Below are positions 1 through 8,806 of a stretch of 64,000 bases of DNA, one piece after another. Below the pieces are notes generated by a model. The model was given only the letters and a program-made list of their open reading frames with translations, made no database searches and was not told the origin of the DNA. The stretch's first letter is position 1, and the number at the start of each line of letters is the position of its first letter. Location: contig NSJL01000007.1 of NCBI GenBank assembly GCA_002634385.1, forward strand, positions 62,001-126,000, given 5' to 3'. The stretch is from Nitrospira sp. GTDB lineage: Bacteria; Nitrospirota; Thermodesulfovibrionia; Thermodesulfovibrionales; Dissulfurispiraceae. A program made the translations under genes and the position numbers.

Positions 1-621
1 CCTGTCGTAGAGGGTCTGGAGCTCGGGGTCCCCCCGGAGAGAAAGCCCCCTTTCCGCATGGAACAGGCTCTTCTCGATATTGCCTTTCCGGTAGTAGGCG
101 ACGGCAAGCCCCTTCTGCGCCAGGAAATCGTTTCCGTTATGGTTATGGTGCATGGCATCTTCGAGATACCTGATAGCCATATCATCGTTTTCCAGGAGGA
201 GGTGGAGAAAGCCGATATCCGAAAGGAGGCCCGGGGCCTTGTCCGCAACTCCCCGCAGCAGCCGGAGTGCCGTTTCATACTCTCCCGCCCTTATCTTTTC
301 CTCGGCTTTCGCACGTATCTCGCGGATTTCATCTCCCGCCGGTGCGGCGCTGCGTCCGACCTCCCCGGCAACGGGGTCGACCAGGGATTTGATGTTCTCT
401 TCCGCCACTTTTGAAAGGGGATTCTCTTCGCTGTCGGACCGGGAATCTCCCCGGAAGGGACTTTCCGGCCCGGCGACACGCGGCGGGAGAAGGGATCCCC
501 CCTTGCTCCTCACCGCTTCCGGGGAACGGAAATAAAAATAGAGGGTCATCAGGAAGGCAAACATCAGAGTAGCGGATGCGATGACTCTAAAAATGGCATA
601 CCTCCCATGGTGGTGTTTCAA
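1..621 (-). CDS. Membrane-anchored TPR protein, 3' part cut by window edge
   Basis: The minus-strand reading frame is open from a TTG at 621 to the left edge. It encodes a short cytoplasmic start (LKHHHGRYAIF), one hydrophobic segment (about residues 11-30), a polar linker rich in Ser, Pro and Glu, and then helical repeats of TPR type (EKIRAGEYETALRLLRG, then ALAYYRKGNIEKSLFHAE-like units). It is probably an inner-membrane protein whose TPR domain faces the periplasm and binds a partner protein. No ATG lies in frame before the membrane segment, so the TTG start is inferred; the nearby ATG is out of frame. The function is unknown and the C-terminus lies outside the window. Confidence 0.6.
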   Translation of the reverse strand, partial: MKHHHGRYAIFRVIASATLMFAFLMTLYFYFRSPEAVRSKGGSLLPPRVAGPESPFRGDSRSDSEENPLSKVAEENIKSLVDPVAGEVGRSAAPAGDEIREIRAKAEEKIRAGEYETALRLLRGVADKAPGLLSDIGFLHLLLENDDMAIRYLEDAMHHNHNGNDFLAQKGLAVAYYRKGNIEKSLFHAERGLSLRGDPELQTLYDR

Positions 622-637
622 AAGGTCTCACTCTTTG

Positions 638-711
638 TCATTGCGAGCGCAGCGCGGCACTCTCTGCGCCTCAACAACGGGATTGCTTCAGGGTACGGCT
701 CTTCGCAATGA
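638..711. repeat. MITE-like interspersed repeat (TCATTGCGA family)
   Basis: The inverted ends are TCATTGCGA (638-646) and TCGCAATGA (703-711), enclosing about 55 bp. Repeats with these ends are widespread in bacterial intergenic DNA. This copy sits between the TPR gene start and the purL stop, in a 120-bp gap with no other visible content. Confidence 0.7.
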
Positions 712-743
712 CGGACGTATTGCAGCTATTTGTGAAAACCACC

Positions 744-3700
744 CTAGCTCCCCTCGCACCACACCCGGGCATTCTGGAACATCCTCAGCCAGGGGGAGGC
801 CTTGAGATCCCTCTTCATCTCCCCGGGCATCCACGCCCATTGCCATTTCAGAAAGGCCCTTTCCGGATGGGGCATTATGGCGAGATGCCGTCCGTCAGGG
901 GTACAGAGTGCCGCAATGCCCCGGGGTGAGCCGTTGGGATTCAGAGGATACTTCCCGGTGAACTTCCCCCGGTCATCCACATACCGGACAGGGGCCAGAC
1001 CCTTCGCGAGCACCTCATCGAGGATCTTCCCGTCGGGGAAATAGGCCTGCCCCTCACCATGGGCAACCCAGATCCCGAGTACGGCCCCCTCCATGCCCTT
1101 CAGCATCACCGCGGGGCTCTCCAGGATCCTGACAGTGGAAAAGCGTGATTCGAACCTCCCCGATTTGTTATGGATGAACCGGGGCTGGCGGGCATCTTCG
1201 ATCCCCTCCCAGGGCACCCAGCCGAGGAGCGCCGCCAGCTGGCACCCGTTGCATACGCCGAGGCTGAACGTGTCAGGCCTCCGGTAGAAACCGCGGAACT
1301 GCTCAGAGAGCGTCTTGCTGAACCGGATAGTCCCCGCCCAGCCCTTCGCCGAGTCGAGGACATCCGCATAGCTGAAGCCCCCGACGAAAACGACCCCTTT
1401 GAACCGGGAAAGGCCGATCCGGTCGTGCAGCAGATCGGTCATGGTCACATCCCAGGGCTCGAATCCCGCATGAAAGAACGCCGCAGCCATTTCCCTGTCG
1501 CCATTGCTCCCCTCTTCCCGGACAATCGCCACCGCGGGTTTTGCCTGCCTTTTCAGGATGATCTCGGGCGTCGGTTCAGGGCTGAAGGGAACGACAAAGG
1601 ACGGTCCCGGCCTGTCATAGCTCACCTCCCGCTCTTCCCGGGCGCATTCGGGATTCACCTGGAGCAGTTCCAGTTGATGGCTGGTCTCTTCCCACATATC
1701 CCGCAGCACCACCATCTCTTCATCCAGAACCGTTTCGTCGTTATAATAAATACGTATCCGCTTCTCGGACAGGCTGGCTCCGATGATCACCCCGGGTACC
1801 CCCTGCTCCCTGAGCACCTCCAGCACCTCCTCTTCCCTCTCGGGAAGATACTCCATCACCAATCCCAGTTCCTCGGAGAAGAGGGCGGGGATCATCCCCT
1901 CATGGCCCGTCAGCCGCACCTCCATGCCGCAGTTTCCTGCGAAGGCCATTTCGAGAAGGGTAGTGGCGAGCCCGCCGTCGCTCCTGTCGTGGCCCGCTGT
2001 CACCAGTTCCCTTTCCACGAGGGTCTGGACAGCATTGAAGGCGTCTTTCAGCAAGTGGGTGCTCTCCACATCAGGGGATTCATGTCCGACCTGCTTGTAG
2101 CACTGGGCGAGGGCGGACCCTCCCATTCTGCTCTTCCCGTTTCCGAGATCGATATAGAGCAGCCTGCCTTTTCCGGGGGCCTTCAGATCGGGGGTGACCA
2201 CCTTGGTGATATCGGGGCAGGTGGCATAGGCGGATATGACCAGGGTGCCGGGGGATTTTACCGTCTCGCTTTCGCCGCTGGGAAGGGGTACCCGGGCGGC
2301 CATGGAAAGACTGTCCTTCCCTCCGTCCACCGCGATACCCAGCTCCAGCATGATGTCCCGCATAGCGAGGGCGGCATCATAGAGATGGGCGCCTTCCCCC
2401 GGGAGCTTGGGCGCCCACATCCAGTTGGCCGAGCACCGTATGTCGCGGAGGGAGCTTATCTTCGCCCATACCATGTTGGTCAGGGCCTCCCCCACGCTCA
2501 TCCGCGCCATGGCGGAAGGATTGATGAGTCCCTTGATGGGCTGCTCCCCGATGGAAAGGGCCGCCCCGGTCATCCCGGAATAGCTCTGGGCGATGACGGC
2601 CACATCGGAGACGGTCAGGTGAAGGGGTCCCGCACATTGCTGCCGCGCGATCAGGCCGGTGACCGACCTGTCCACCTTGTTGGTGAGGAATCTCTTGGAC
2701 CCTACCGACACGAGCCGGAGCACCCGGTCAAGGGCGTCCGCCACGCTCAGATCGTCCGGGAGGTGGAGGGACTGGGTGCAGGTGGAAACGCGCTCAAGAT
2801 AATAGGTCTTCTGCGGCATGTCGCCGAGGACCTTGTCCAGGCTGAGGTTCTCCACGACGGACTTCCCGAAGTCGGCAACCGCCCCGTCATATACGACAAT
2901 GTACCCATCCCCCGTGATCTCGCCGATCACCGCTACGGGAACCTTCTCCCTCCCGCAGAGCCGGCGGAACCGGTCGACATCCTCCGCCCGGATGAGAAGT
3001 GCGTCCTGCTCCTGGTATTCGGCCCCCCAGATCTCAAGGACGGAGAGGGTATTGTCTCCCACGATGACCTTCCTGATATCGATTCTCGCCCCGGCGGGAT
3101 GAATGATCTCCTTCACCACGTTGCAGTTCCCGCCCGCTCCCTGGTCATGGATGCTCACGATGGGATTTCCGTCCCCCAGTTCAACACAGGCCCGTATCAC
3201 CCGGTTCAGCTTCTGCTCCATCTCCGCATCCCCGCGCTGGACAGCGTTGAAATCGAGCTCCGCCACATTCTCCCCCTGGATCATGCTCGACGCAGCACCG
3301 CCCCCCATGCCAATCCGGTACGCGGGTCCCCCTGCCTTCACCACCGCCATACCCTTTTCCGGCTCTTCTTTTTCCGTATGGCGCGCATCGATCTGGCCGG
3401 CGCCGCCCGTAAACATGATCGGCTTTATCCACTCCCTCCGCTCCCCGTCGGGAAGGCGCAGGCCGAAGGAGCGGGTGAACCCCTGGATCAGCGGCTCACC
3501 GAACTTGTTCCCGTAATCAGAAGCGCCGTTGCTCGCCTCGATCTCTATCTGGAGCGGAGAGGCGAGATTGCCCGGGTAGAGGAAAGATCCGTGCTCCCAG
3601 GGGAGGGGGTACCCCGGTATCTGGAGATTGCCTACGCAGTATGCCGCGGTCCCCGCAACAAAAAGGCTCCCCCTGCCGGTGGCATGGACGTCCCGCAGCC

Positions 3701-4703
3701 TGCCCCCCGTCCCGGTCTCGGCCCCCGGAAAGGGAGCGACTCCCGATGGGAAGTTATGGGTCTCGGCGGTAAAGATTATATGATAATCGACCGTCTTTTC
3801 CCGAAAAGGAGAGGGGCTCCCCGCCCCTTCCGGCAGCAGGGCGGCGATGCGATATCCCCGTATGGCGCTGGAATTATCTTTGAAAGCGATGATGCTGTTG
3901 TTCGGGTTTCTCCGGTAGGGCTCCTTGACGATCTGCATCAGGGTTTCGGGGATCTCCCTGCCGTCGACAACAAGCTTTCCCCTGAAGAACCAATGGCGCG
4001 AATGTTCGCTGTTGGACTGGCTCAGGTCGAAGCATTCCACATTGGTGGGGTTCCTCCCGAGGTCCTTTATGAATAGCTGATAGTAATAGTCGATGTCCCA
4101 CTCGTCGAGGCCCAGTCCCATCTTCCGGTTGATCCGCACAAGGGCATCCTTCCCCTCCTCAAGGAGGGGAACCACGATGACCGGCTCGGGCTCCACCCCT
4201 GTCTCGAAGGTGGTGAGGGGCCCGGGGTACAGGCACTCGGTCATCCGGTCATGGATGAGCTGGAGAAACTCCGGCAGGTCTCCCTCGCCGATTACCGGAT
4301 TCCGGCTGCCGGATATCCGGTATCTCCGTGAGCGCTCGATACGCCTGATTTTGGAAAGACCGCAGGCATGGCAGATGGAAACCGCGTTGGTGGACCACGC
4401 GGTGGTGAAGGTCATCCGCGGGCCCACCTCGAAAATCCGGCAGGTCCCGGAAAGCGGGGTGCGTGCCAGGAAGCTCTCCGCCGAAAAATTCTCCGGTTCG
4501 AAGGTCTCGGCAAGGAGCCATCCGAGGGTTACGTACTCCGCGTCCGTGAGGGGCTCCGCGGCAGCTATCGTAAAGCAATATTCCGTATCGATATCTTCGA
4601 CAACGGGACCGATCTTCTCCCGCACCGCCTGAAGAAGAACCTTTTTCCTGTAGGGGGAAAGGGCGGGATACCGGTATCTATGGACAAGTTTTTCTGAAGG
4701 CAT
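744..4703 (-). CDS. purL: Phosphoribosylformylglycinamidine synthase, single-chain type
   Basis: PurL converts FGAR, ATP and glutamine into FGAM in purine synthesis. At 1319 aa this is the large fused form (the E. coli enzyme is about 1295 aa). It has an N-terminal domain, the two ATP-binding AIRS-like halves (FTAETHNFPSGVAPFPGAETG, DSLSMAAR), and a C-terminal class I glutaminase. In the glutaminase the nucleophile Cys1151 is in GVCNGCQ, and the His1279/Glu1281 pair is in MPHPER. The ATG at 4703 follows a clear AAGGAG. It is transcribed alone and divergently from the sensor kinase operon. The long open frames on the opposite strand are shadows. Identification is secure. Confidence 0.97.
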   Translation of the reverse strand: MPSEKLVHRYRYPALSPYRKKVLLQAVREKIGPVVEDIDTEYCFTIAAAEPLTDAEYVTLGWLLAETFEPENFSAESFLARTPLSGTCRIFEVGPRMTFTTAWSTNAVSICHACGLSKIRRIERSRRYRISGSRNPVIGEGDLPEFLQLIHDRMTECLYPGPLTTFETGVEPEPVIVVPLLEEGKDALVRINRKMGLGLDEWDIDYYYQLFIKDLGRNPTNVECFDLSQSNSEHSRHWFFRGKLVVDGREIPETLMQIVKEPYRRNPNNSIIAFKDNSSAIRGYRIAALLPEGAGSPSPFREKTVDYHIIFTAETHNFPSGVAPFPGAETGTGGRLRDVHATGRGSLFVAGTAAYCVGNLQIPGYPLPWEHGSFLYPGNLASPLQIEIEASNGASDYGNKFGEPLIQGFTRSFGLRLPDGERREWIKPIMFTGGAGQIDARHTEKEEPEKGMAVVKAGGPAYRIGMGGGAASSMIQGENVAELDFNAVQRGDAEMEQKLNRVIRACVELGDGNPIVSIHDQGAGGNCNVVKEIIHPAGARIDIRKVIVGDNTLSVLEIWGAEYQEQDALLIRAEDVDRFRRLCGREKVPVAVIGEITGDGYIVVYDGAVADFGKSVVENLSLDKVLGDMPQKTYYLERVSTCTQSLHLPDDLSVADALDRVLRLVSVGSKRFLTNKVDRSVTGLIARQQCAGPLHLTVSDVAVIAQSYSGMTGAALSIGEQPIKGLINPSAMARMSVGEALTNMVWAKISSLRDIRCSANWMWAPKLPGEGAHLYDAALAMRDIMLELGIAVDGGKDSLSMAARVPLPSGESETVKSPGTLVISAYATCPDITKVVTPDLKAPGKGRLLYIDLGNGKSRMGGSALAQCYKQVGHESPDVESTHLLKDAFNAVQTLVERELVTAGHDRSDGGLATTLLEMAFAGNCGMEVRLTGHEGMIPALFSEELGLVMEYLPEREEEVLEVLREQGVPGVIIGASLSEKRIRIYYNDETVLDEEMVVLRDMWEETSHQLELLQVNPECAREEREVSYDRPGPSFVVPFSPEPTPEIILKRQAKPAVAIVREEGSNGDREMAAAFFHAGFEPWDVTMTDLLHDRIGLSRFKGVVFVGGFSYADVLDSAKGWAGTIRFSKTLSEQFRGFYRRPDTFSLGVCNGCQLAALLGWVPWEGIEDARQPRFIHNKSGRFESRFSTVRILESPAVMLKGMEGAVLGIWVAHGEGQAYFPDGKILDEVLAKGLAPVRYVDDRGKFTGKYPLNPNGSPRGIAALCTPDGRHLAIMPHPERAFLKWQWAWMPGEMKRDLKASPWLRMFQNARVWCEGS

Positions 4704-4993
4704 TCTCTTCTCCTTACGTGATAACTAGGTCGTGCAGGCAAACGGTCCTCTCCTGCGACCGGCCGCACACCCTGAGGTGCATGGACATTTTACCATAAAA
4801 GGAGGGAGGACCGTGCGCGGTACAAAGGGGAACGTTCCTTGTATTCCAATGCCTTTCCGTCCCGGAAGCAGGGCGGTGGCCCCTGCCCTGCCGGGAAAAA
4901 ATAAGTAGAAATACTGCACCTCCTGACGTATAATTAAGCGGGTAGCTTTAAAGGGGTCTGCAGAGGGGAGAGAGGCGGACAGGAGGGAGAGAA
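4704..4993. promoter_or_regulatory. Divergent promoter region purL / sensor kinase
   Basis: This 290-bp gap separates two divergent starts. A perfect TATAAT lies at 4929-4934 on the plus strand, upstream of the kinase, but no good -35 is visible at 17 bp. An imperfect GC-rich inverted repeat spans about 4861-4895 (CCGGaaGCAGGGC / GCCCTGcCGG). In neither direction is it followed by a T-run, so it is not an obvious terminator and could be an operator or a repeat remnant. Confidence 0.35.
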
Positions 4994-7591
4994 ATGTATA
5001 CTTCCGATAAGGAGACCCTATCACAGTCTCTTGATATACTCGCGGCGCACAATCATCTCTGCCTGATCTACACAACCCGTGAGGAGCAGTTCTCGTCAGT
5101 CGTTCCCTTCATACGGGCAGGGTTGGAGAGGGGGGAAAAATGCCTGTATGTGGCCGAGGAAACGACGGCCCCCGAAATTCTCGACGCGCTGCGGAGGGGA
5201 GGGATCGATACGGAGTACGCCCTCGCATCAGGGGCGCTGACAGTGACGGACAAAGAACACACCTACCTGGGGCAGGGACTCTCCGATCCGGACAGGGCAC
5301 TCCGTCTCCTGGAAGATGCCGTAAAAGCGACGAAAGCCGAAGGTTTTTCCGCCCTGCGGGCCGCGGCGGAAATGTCCTGGGTGCTGGGAGGAGAGCCCGG
5401 AACCGAAAGGCTGATGGAATACGAGGCAAAGATCAACTCTTTTTTCCCCCGGCATGATGTACTGGCTCTCTGCCAGTATAACCGCCTCCGCTTCTCCCCG
5501 GAAATCATCAGGGATGTTGTGTATACCCACCCCTGGGTGATCTACGGGAGCAAGACGCTGCAGAACTTTCATTATATTCCCCCGGAGGAGTTTCTGAGGC
5601 CTGATCCGGCGCAGGAAATGGAGCGTCTCCTGGGTACCCTTACCCGTCACAAACAGATGGAGGAGACGCTCACCGCGGAAATCTCGCGACACCGGCAGAC
5701 GGAAAGCGCTCTCCTCGAATCAAGGAAACAACTCACCATGATCTTCCGGGAAACCCCGGCCCTGGTGACCATTTCCACCATCGACGAGGGACGGTTCCTG
5801 ATGGTGAATACTATCTTCGAACGCATCTCCGGGTATAGCTCGGAAGAGGCGGTAGGCCGCACCTCCCTTGAGCTGGGCATCTTCGCCGATCCGGCAGACC
5901 GCGAGAGGATCCTCCGCCTGGTTGAGGAGAACGACGAGATCCGCGCCCTGGAGGTCGTTTTCCGCACCAAGAGGGGAGAGCTGATCACCGGCCTCCTCTC
6001 TTCCATACGGATCGAGTACGAAGGGAACGCCTGTCTTCTCTCGGTAGTCGACGATATCACCGCACAGAAGAGGGCACGGGAGGAGATCCTCTCCCTCAAG
6101 AATTTTTACGAGAGCATCCTGGAAAATATCTATGAGGGGGTATGGGTAACGGACAGGGACGATGCCGTCTCGTATGCGAATAAAGGGATGGAGATCAACG
6201 CCGGGGTCCCACTGAGGGATCTCCTGGGGAAGAATGTCCTGCATGGCTTTCCGGAAGAGACCCTCCGCTTTTTCGCTCCCCTGTACCTCGAGACGAAGAG
6301 GACGCTCCAGCCCTGCTCCTACGGCCCCATCCCGGTGGTGACCCCCGGGGGCAGGATGAGCTACCAGTCGGGCTGGCTGGTCCCGCTCCTGAAGGACGGG
6401 GCCTTCGGCAATATGATTTGTACTGCCGCCGATGTCACCGCCCGCGTGGAGGCGGAGAAATCCCTCGTACGCGCCAAGGAGGAGTGGGAGAGGACTTTCG
6501 ATACCATCCCCGATATGATCATGCTGCTGGACACACGCCACCGGATCATACGGGTGAACAAAGCCATGGCCTCCCTGCTGCAGACCTCCCCGGACGAGGT
6601 ATCAGGCCTCACCTGCTATAAGGTATGCCACCGTCAGAAAATGCCGGTGGAAGGATGCCCCCATTCCCGGCTGCTGGCGGATGGAAAAGAGCATACGGCA
6701 GAAGTATTCGATCCGTCGACAGGCAGGTATTTCCTGGTCAGCGTCTCTCCCATTATCGGTACCGGCGGCATCATACTGGGGTCCGTCCATATCGCCCGCG
6801 ATATCACGGAGCGCAAACAGGCGGAGCGGCAGCTCGAAGAGCTGAACAGAACCCTGGAAGAGAGGGTGGTTGAAGAGGTAGCCCTCAACCGGGAGAAGGA
6901 CCACATCATGCTCCTGCAGAGCCGCCAGGCGGCCATGGGGGAGATGATCGGCAATATCGCCCACCAATGGAGACAGCCCCTGAACGCAGTGGGGTTGATC
7001 ATACAGGCCCTGCTGGACGCCCACGAATACGGGGAGCTGGACAGGCAGCATCTCGCCGGGAGCGTCGAACAGGCCATGGAGATCATCCGCCACATGTCCC
7101 AGACCATCGATGATTTCAGGAATTTTTTCAAGCCGGACAAGGAGAAACATGAGTTCAGCCTGTCCGGGGTGATCAGGAAAGTGGTTTCCTTCATCGAGGC
7201 GAGCTTCAGGAATAATACCATCCGCATCGAGCTGGATCTCCAGGAAGAAGTATGCGTCAACGGCTACCCCAACGAATACTCGCAGGTTCTCCTGAACATC
7301 CTTGATAATGCCAAGGATGCCGCCCTCGAGCGGCACATACGGGATCCGCTGGTGAGGATACGGCTTCGCCGGGAGGGCGGCAGATCGGTGGTGACCGTCG
7401 GAGATACGATGGGGGGGATACCGGCTTCCGTCATGGACAGGATTTTCGAACCCTATTTCACCACCAAGGAGCCGGGGAAAGGGACCGGCATAGGCCTCTA
7501 CATGTCCAAGAACATTATCGAGAAAAACATGGGAGGACGGCTTACGGCCCGGAACAGGGATAACGGTGCGGAGTTCATCATCGAGGTATGA
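4994..7591 (+). CDS. MEDS-PAS sensor histidine kinase
   Basis: This is an 865-aa sensor with no membrane segment, so probably cytosolic. The order is an N-terminal MEDS/DcmR-type sensory domain (about 1-195), three PAS domains (about 235-355, 365-480, 490-610, one ending in ITERKQAERQLEELN), a coiled coil, a HisKA of the HWRQPL class (phospho-acceptor His657) and a HATPase_c (about 760-865). The G1 box reads DTMGG (804-808) instead of the usual DxGxG, so its first Gly is Met806. The G2-like stretch TTKEPGKGTGIGLY is intact. The ATG follows GGAGGGA. It is followed after 1 nt by a response regulator and then an Hpt protein, together forming a phosphorelay operon. Confidence 0.92.
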   Translation: MYTSDKETLSQSLDILAAHNHLCLIYTTREEQFSSVVPFIRAGLERGEKCLYVAEETTAPEILDALRRGGIDTEYALASGALTVTDKEHTYLGQGLSDPDRALRLLEDAVKATKAEGFSALRAAAEMSWVLGGEPGTERLMEYEAKINSFFPRHDVLALCQYNRLRFSPEIIRDVVYTHPWVIYGSKTLQNFHYIPPEEFLRPDPAQEMERLLGTLTRHKQMEETLTAEISRHRQTESALLESRKQLTMIFRETPALVTISTIDEGRFLMVNTIFERISGYSSEEAVGRTSLELGIFADPADRERILRLVEENDEIRALEVVFRTKRGELITGLLSSIRIEYEGNACLLSVVDDITAQKRAREEILSLKNFYESILENIYEGVWVTDRDDAVSYANKGMEINAGVPLRDLLGKNVLHGFPEETLRFFAPLYLETKRTLQPCSYGPIPVVTPGGRMSYQSGWLVPLLKDGAFGNMICTAADVTARVEAEKSLVRAKEEWERTFDTIPDMIMLLDTRHRIIRVNKAMASLLQTSPDEVSGLTCYKVCHRQKMPVEGCPHSRLLADGKEHTAEVFDPSTGRYFLVSVSPIIGTGGIILGSVHIARDITERKQAERQLEELNRTLEERVVEEVALNREKDHIMLLQSRQAAMGEMIGNIAHQWRQPLNAVGLIIQALLDAHEYGELDRQHLAGSVEQAMEIIRHMSQTIDDFRNFFKPDKEKHEFSLSGVIRKVVSFIEASFRNNTIRIELDLQEEVCVNGYPNEYSQVLLNILDNAKDAALERHIRDPLVRIRLRREGGRSVVTVGDTMGGIPASVMDRIFEPYFTTKEPGKGTGIGLYMSKNIIEKNMGGRLTARNRDNGAEFIIEV

Positions 7592-7592
7592 C

Positions 7593-8228
7593 ATGGGAAT
7601 CGCCAAATTGGATATAGCGGTGCTATACGTGGAGGACGAGCAGATCACCCGGGAAATCGTGGCGGAGATGCTGAAGAGAAAGGTCCGGATACTCCATGTG
7701 GCAGCGGACGGAGAGGAGGGGATCAAAGCCTACCGCCGTCATCAGCCCGATATCGTGATCACGGATATACGGATGCCGGTGCGCGACGGACTCAGCATGA
7801 CGCGGGAAATCAAGGAGGAAGACAGGGAGACCCCGGTCATTGTGACCAGTGCCCATAGCGACTCCGGCTACCTCATGGAGTCTATCGATGTGGGGGTCGA
7901 CCGCTATGTGCTGAAGCCCATCGATATGGGCAAGCTCTTCTCCGCCCTCGACCGGTGCGCGGGGCTTGTAATGCTAAGGAGACACGTGCGGCAACAGAAC
8001 GAAGAGAGGGAGAACCTTATCCGTGAGCTCCGGGAAGCCCTCGCCCGAGTAAAAAAATTGAGCGGCCTGATACCCATCTGCTCTTCCTGCAAGAAGATAC
8101 GCGATGACAGCGGGTACTGGAACCAGATCGAGGCCTTTATCAGGGAGCATTCCGATGCCGAATTCACTCATGGGCTCTGCCCTGAATGCGCCAAAAGGCT
8201 TTACCCGAACTACTACAAAGACAAATGA
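7593..8228 (+). CDS. Response regulator with C-terminal Cys4 domain
   Basis: This 211-aa protein has an N-terminal receiver domain (about 8-125) with acidic pocket ED, phospho-acceptor Asp58 (VITDIRMP) and the conserved Lys in VLKP. A helix leads into a C-terminal module with [13 protein letters not shown] and CPEC. The four cysteines suggest a metal-binding ribbon. There is no DNA-binding or enzymatic output domain. The same Cys4 module occurs in the GGDEF protein near 27 kb. The start at 7593 lies 1 nt after the kinase stop, with GAGG upstream; an ATG further upstream in the same frame lies inside the kinase gene. It is the likely partner of the preceding kinase. Confidence 0.9.
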   Translation: MGIAKLDIAVLYVEDEQITREIVAEMLKRKVRILHVAADGEEGIKAYRRHQPDIVITDIRMPVRDGLSMTREIKEEDRETPVIVTSAHSDSGYLMESIDVGVDRYVLKPIDMGKLFSALDRCAGLVMLRRHVRQQNEERENLIRELREALARVKKLSGLIPICSSCKKIRDDSGYWNQIEAFIREHSDAEFTHGLCPECAKRLYPNYYKDK

Positions 8229-8254
8229 GAGGGCGAAGGAAAAGGTGGGAGAAT

Positions 8255-8578
8255 ATGACAGTGCCGCCGGAAGACAGGGAAAAGAGAATCATTGTCAGGG
8301 TGGACCCGGAAATTGGGGACCTTGTTCCCGGTTTCCTCGAAAACAGGAACAGGGACGTGGAGCTCCTGCGCAACGCCCTCGCGCAGGGTGACTATGAGAC
8401 CGTACAAATCACCGGACACAGCATGAAAGGGTCCGGGAGGGCATATGGATTTGACGCCATCACCGATATCGGGCGGAACATTGAAGAGGCGGCGAAAAAC
8501 AAAGACTCGGAAGAGGTGGAGCGATGGATCGGCGCACTTAAGGAGTACCTGGGACGGGTGGAAGTCGTTTACGAATGA
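8255..8578 (+). CDS. Hpt-domain phosphotransfer protein
   Basis: This 108-aa single-domain protein carries the Hpt signature around His55 (GHSMKGSGRAYGF), followed by helices typical of the four-helix Hpt bundle. It would shuttle phosphate between receiver domains. GGTGGGA lies 5 nt before the ATG at 8255, which makes this start better than upstream ATGs in the same frame. It is the last gene of the kinase/regulator/Hpt operon, and a terminator hairpin lies directly downstream. Confidence 0.85.
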   Translation: MTVPPEDREKRIIVRVDPEIGDLVPGFLENRNRDVELLRNALAQGDYETVQITGHSMKGSGRAYGFDAITDIGRNIEEAAKNKDSEEVERWIGALKEYLGRVEVVYE

Positions 8579-8584
8579 ACCCGG

Positions 8585-8614
8585 AGCGCCTTACCGGCGC
8601 TTCCCTCCTTTTTC
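8585..8614 (+). terminator. Intrinsic terminator after phosphorelay operon
   Basis: The stem AGCGCC-TTACC-GGCGCT (8585-8601) is followed by a pyrimidine run ending in TTTTT (8609-8613). It lies 6 nt after the Hpt stop codon. Confidence 0.75.
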
Positions 8615-8703
8615 ATGTCTGCCTCCTGAGCTGGAAATCCCTTTACTTCAATTATAACTATGGTTCCGTTCCCCTCTCACCAGAGAGCTACCGATGCAGG
8701 CAA

Positions 8704-8734
8704 TTGCGACAAGGGGAAAATGGTATGGTACAAT
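8704..8734 (+). promoter_or_regulatory. Probable sigma-70 extended -10 promoter
   Basis: TGG-TACAAT (8726-8734) is an extended -10 element. TTGCGA (8704-8709) lies 19 bp upstream as a weak -35. It precedes the ferredoxin-ASKHA gene by about 70 bp. Confidence 0.45.
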
Positions 8735-8806
8735 AAGCTCTTATCACAACCTAGGGTATCGGGGCGATTGAGTCCCCCGTATCTGCCCATTGCGAGGAGC
8801 GCATCC

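Noticed and set aside
1170-4076. 968-codon open frame opposite purL
   Set aside because: It is antisense to a clear purL, is Gly/Pro/His/Arg-rich with no domain pattern, and arises from codon bias of the high-GC gene.
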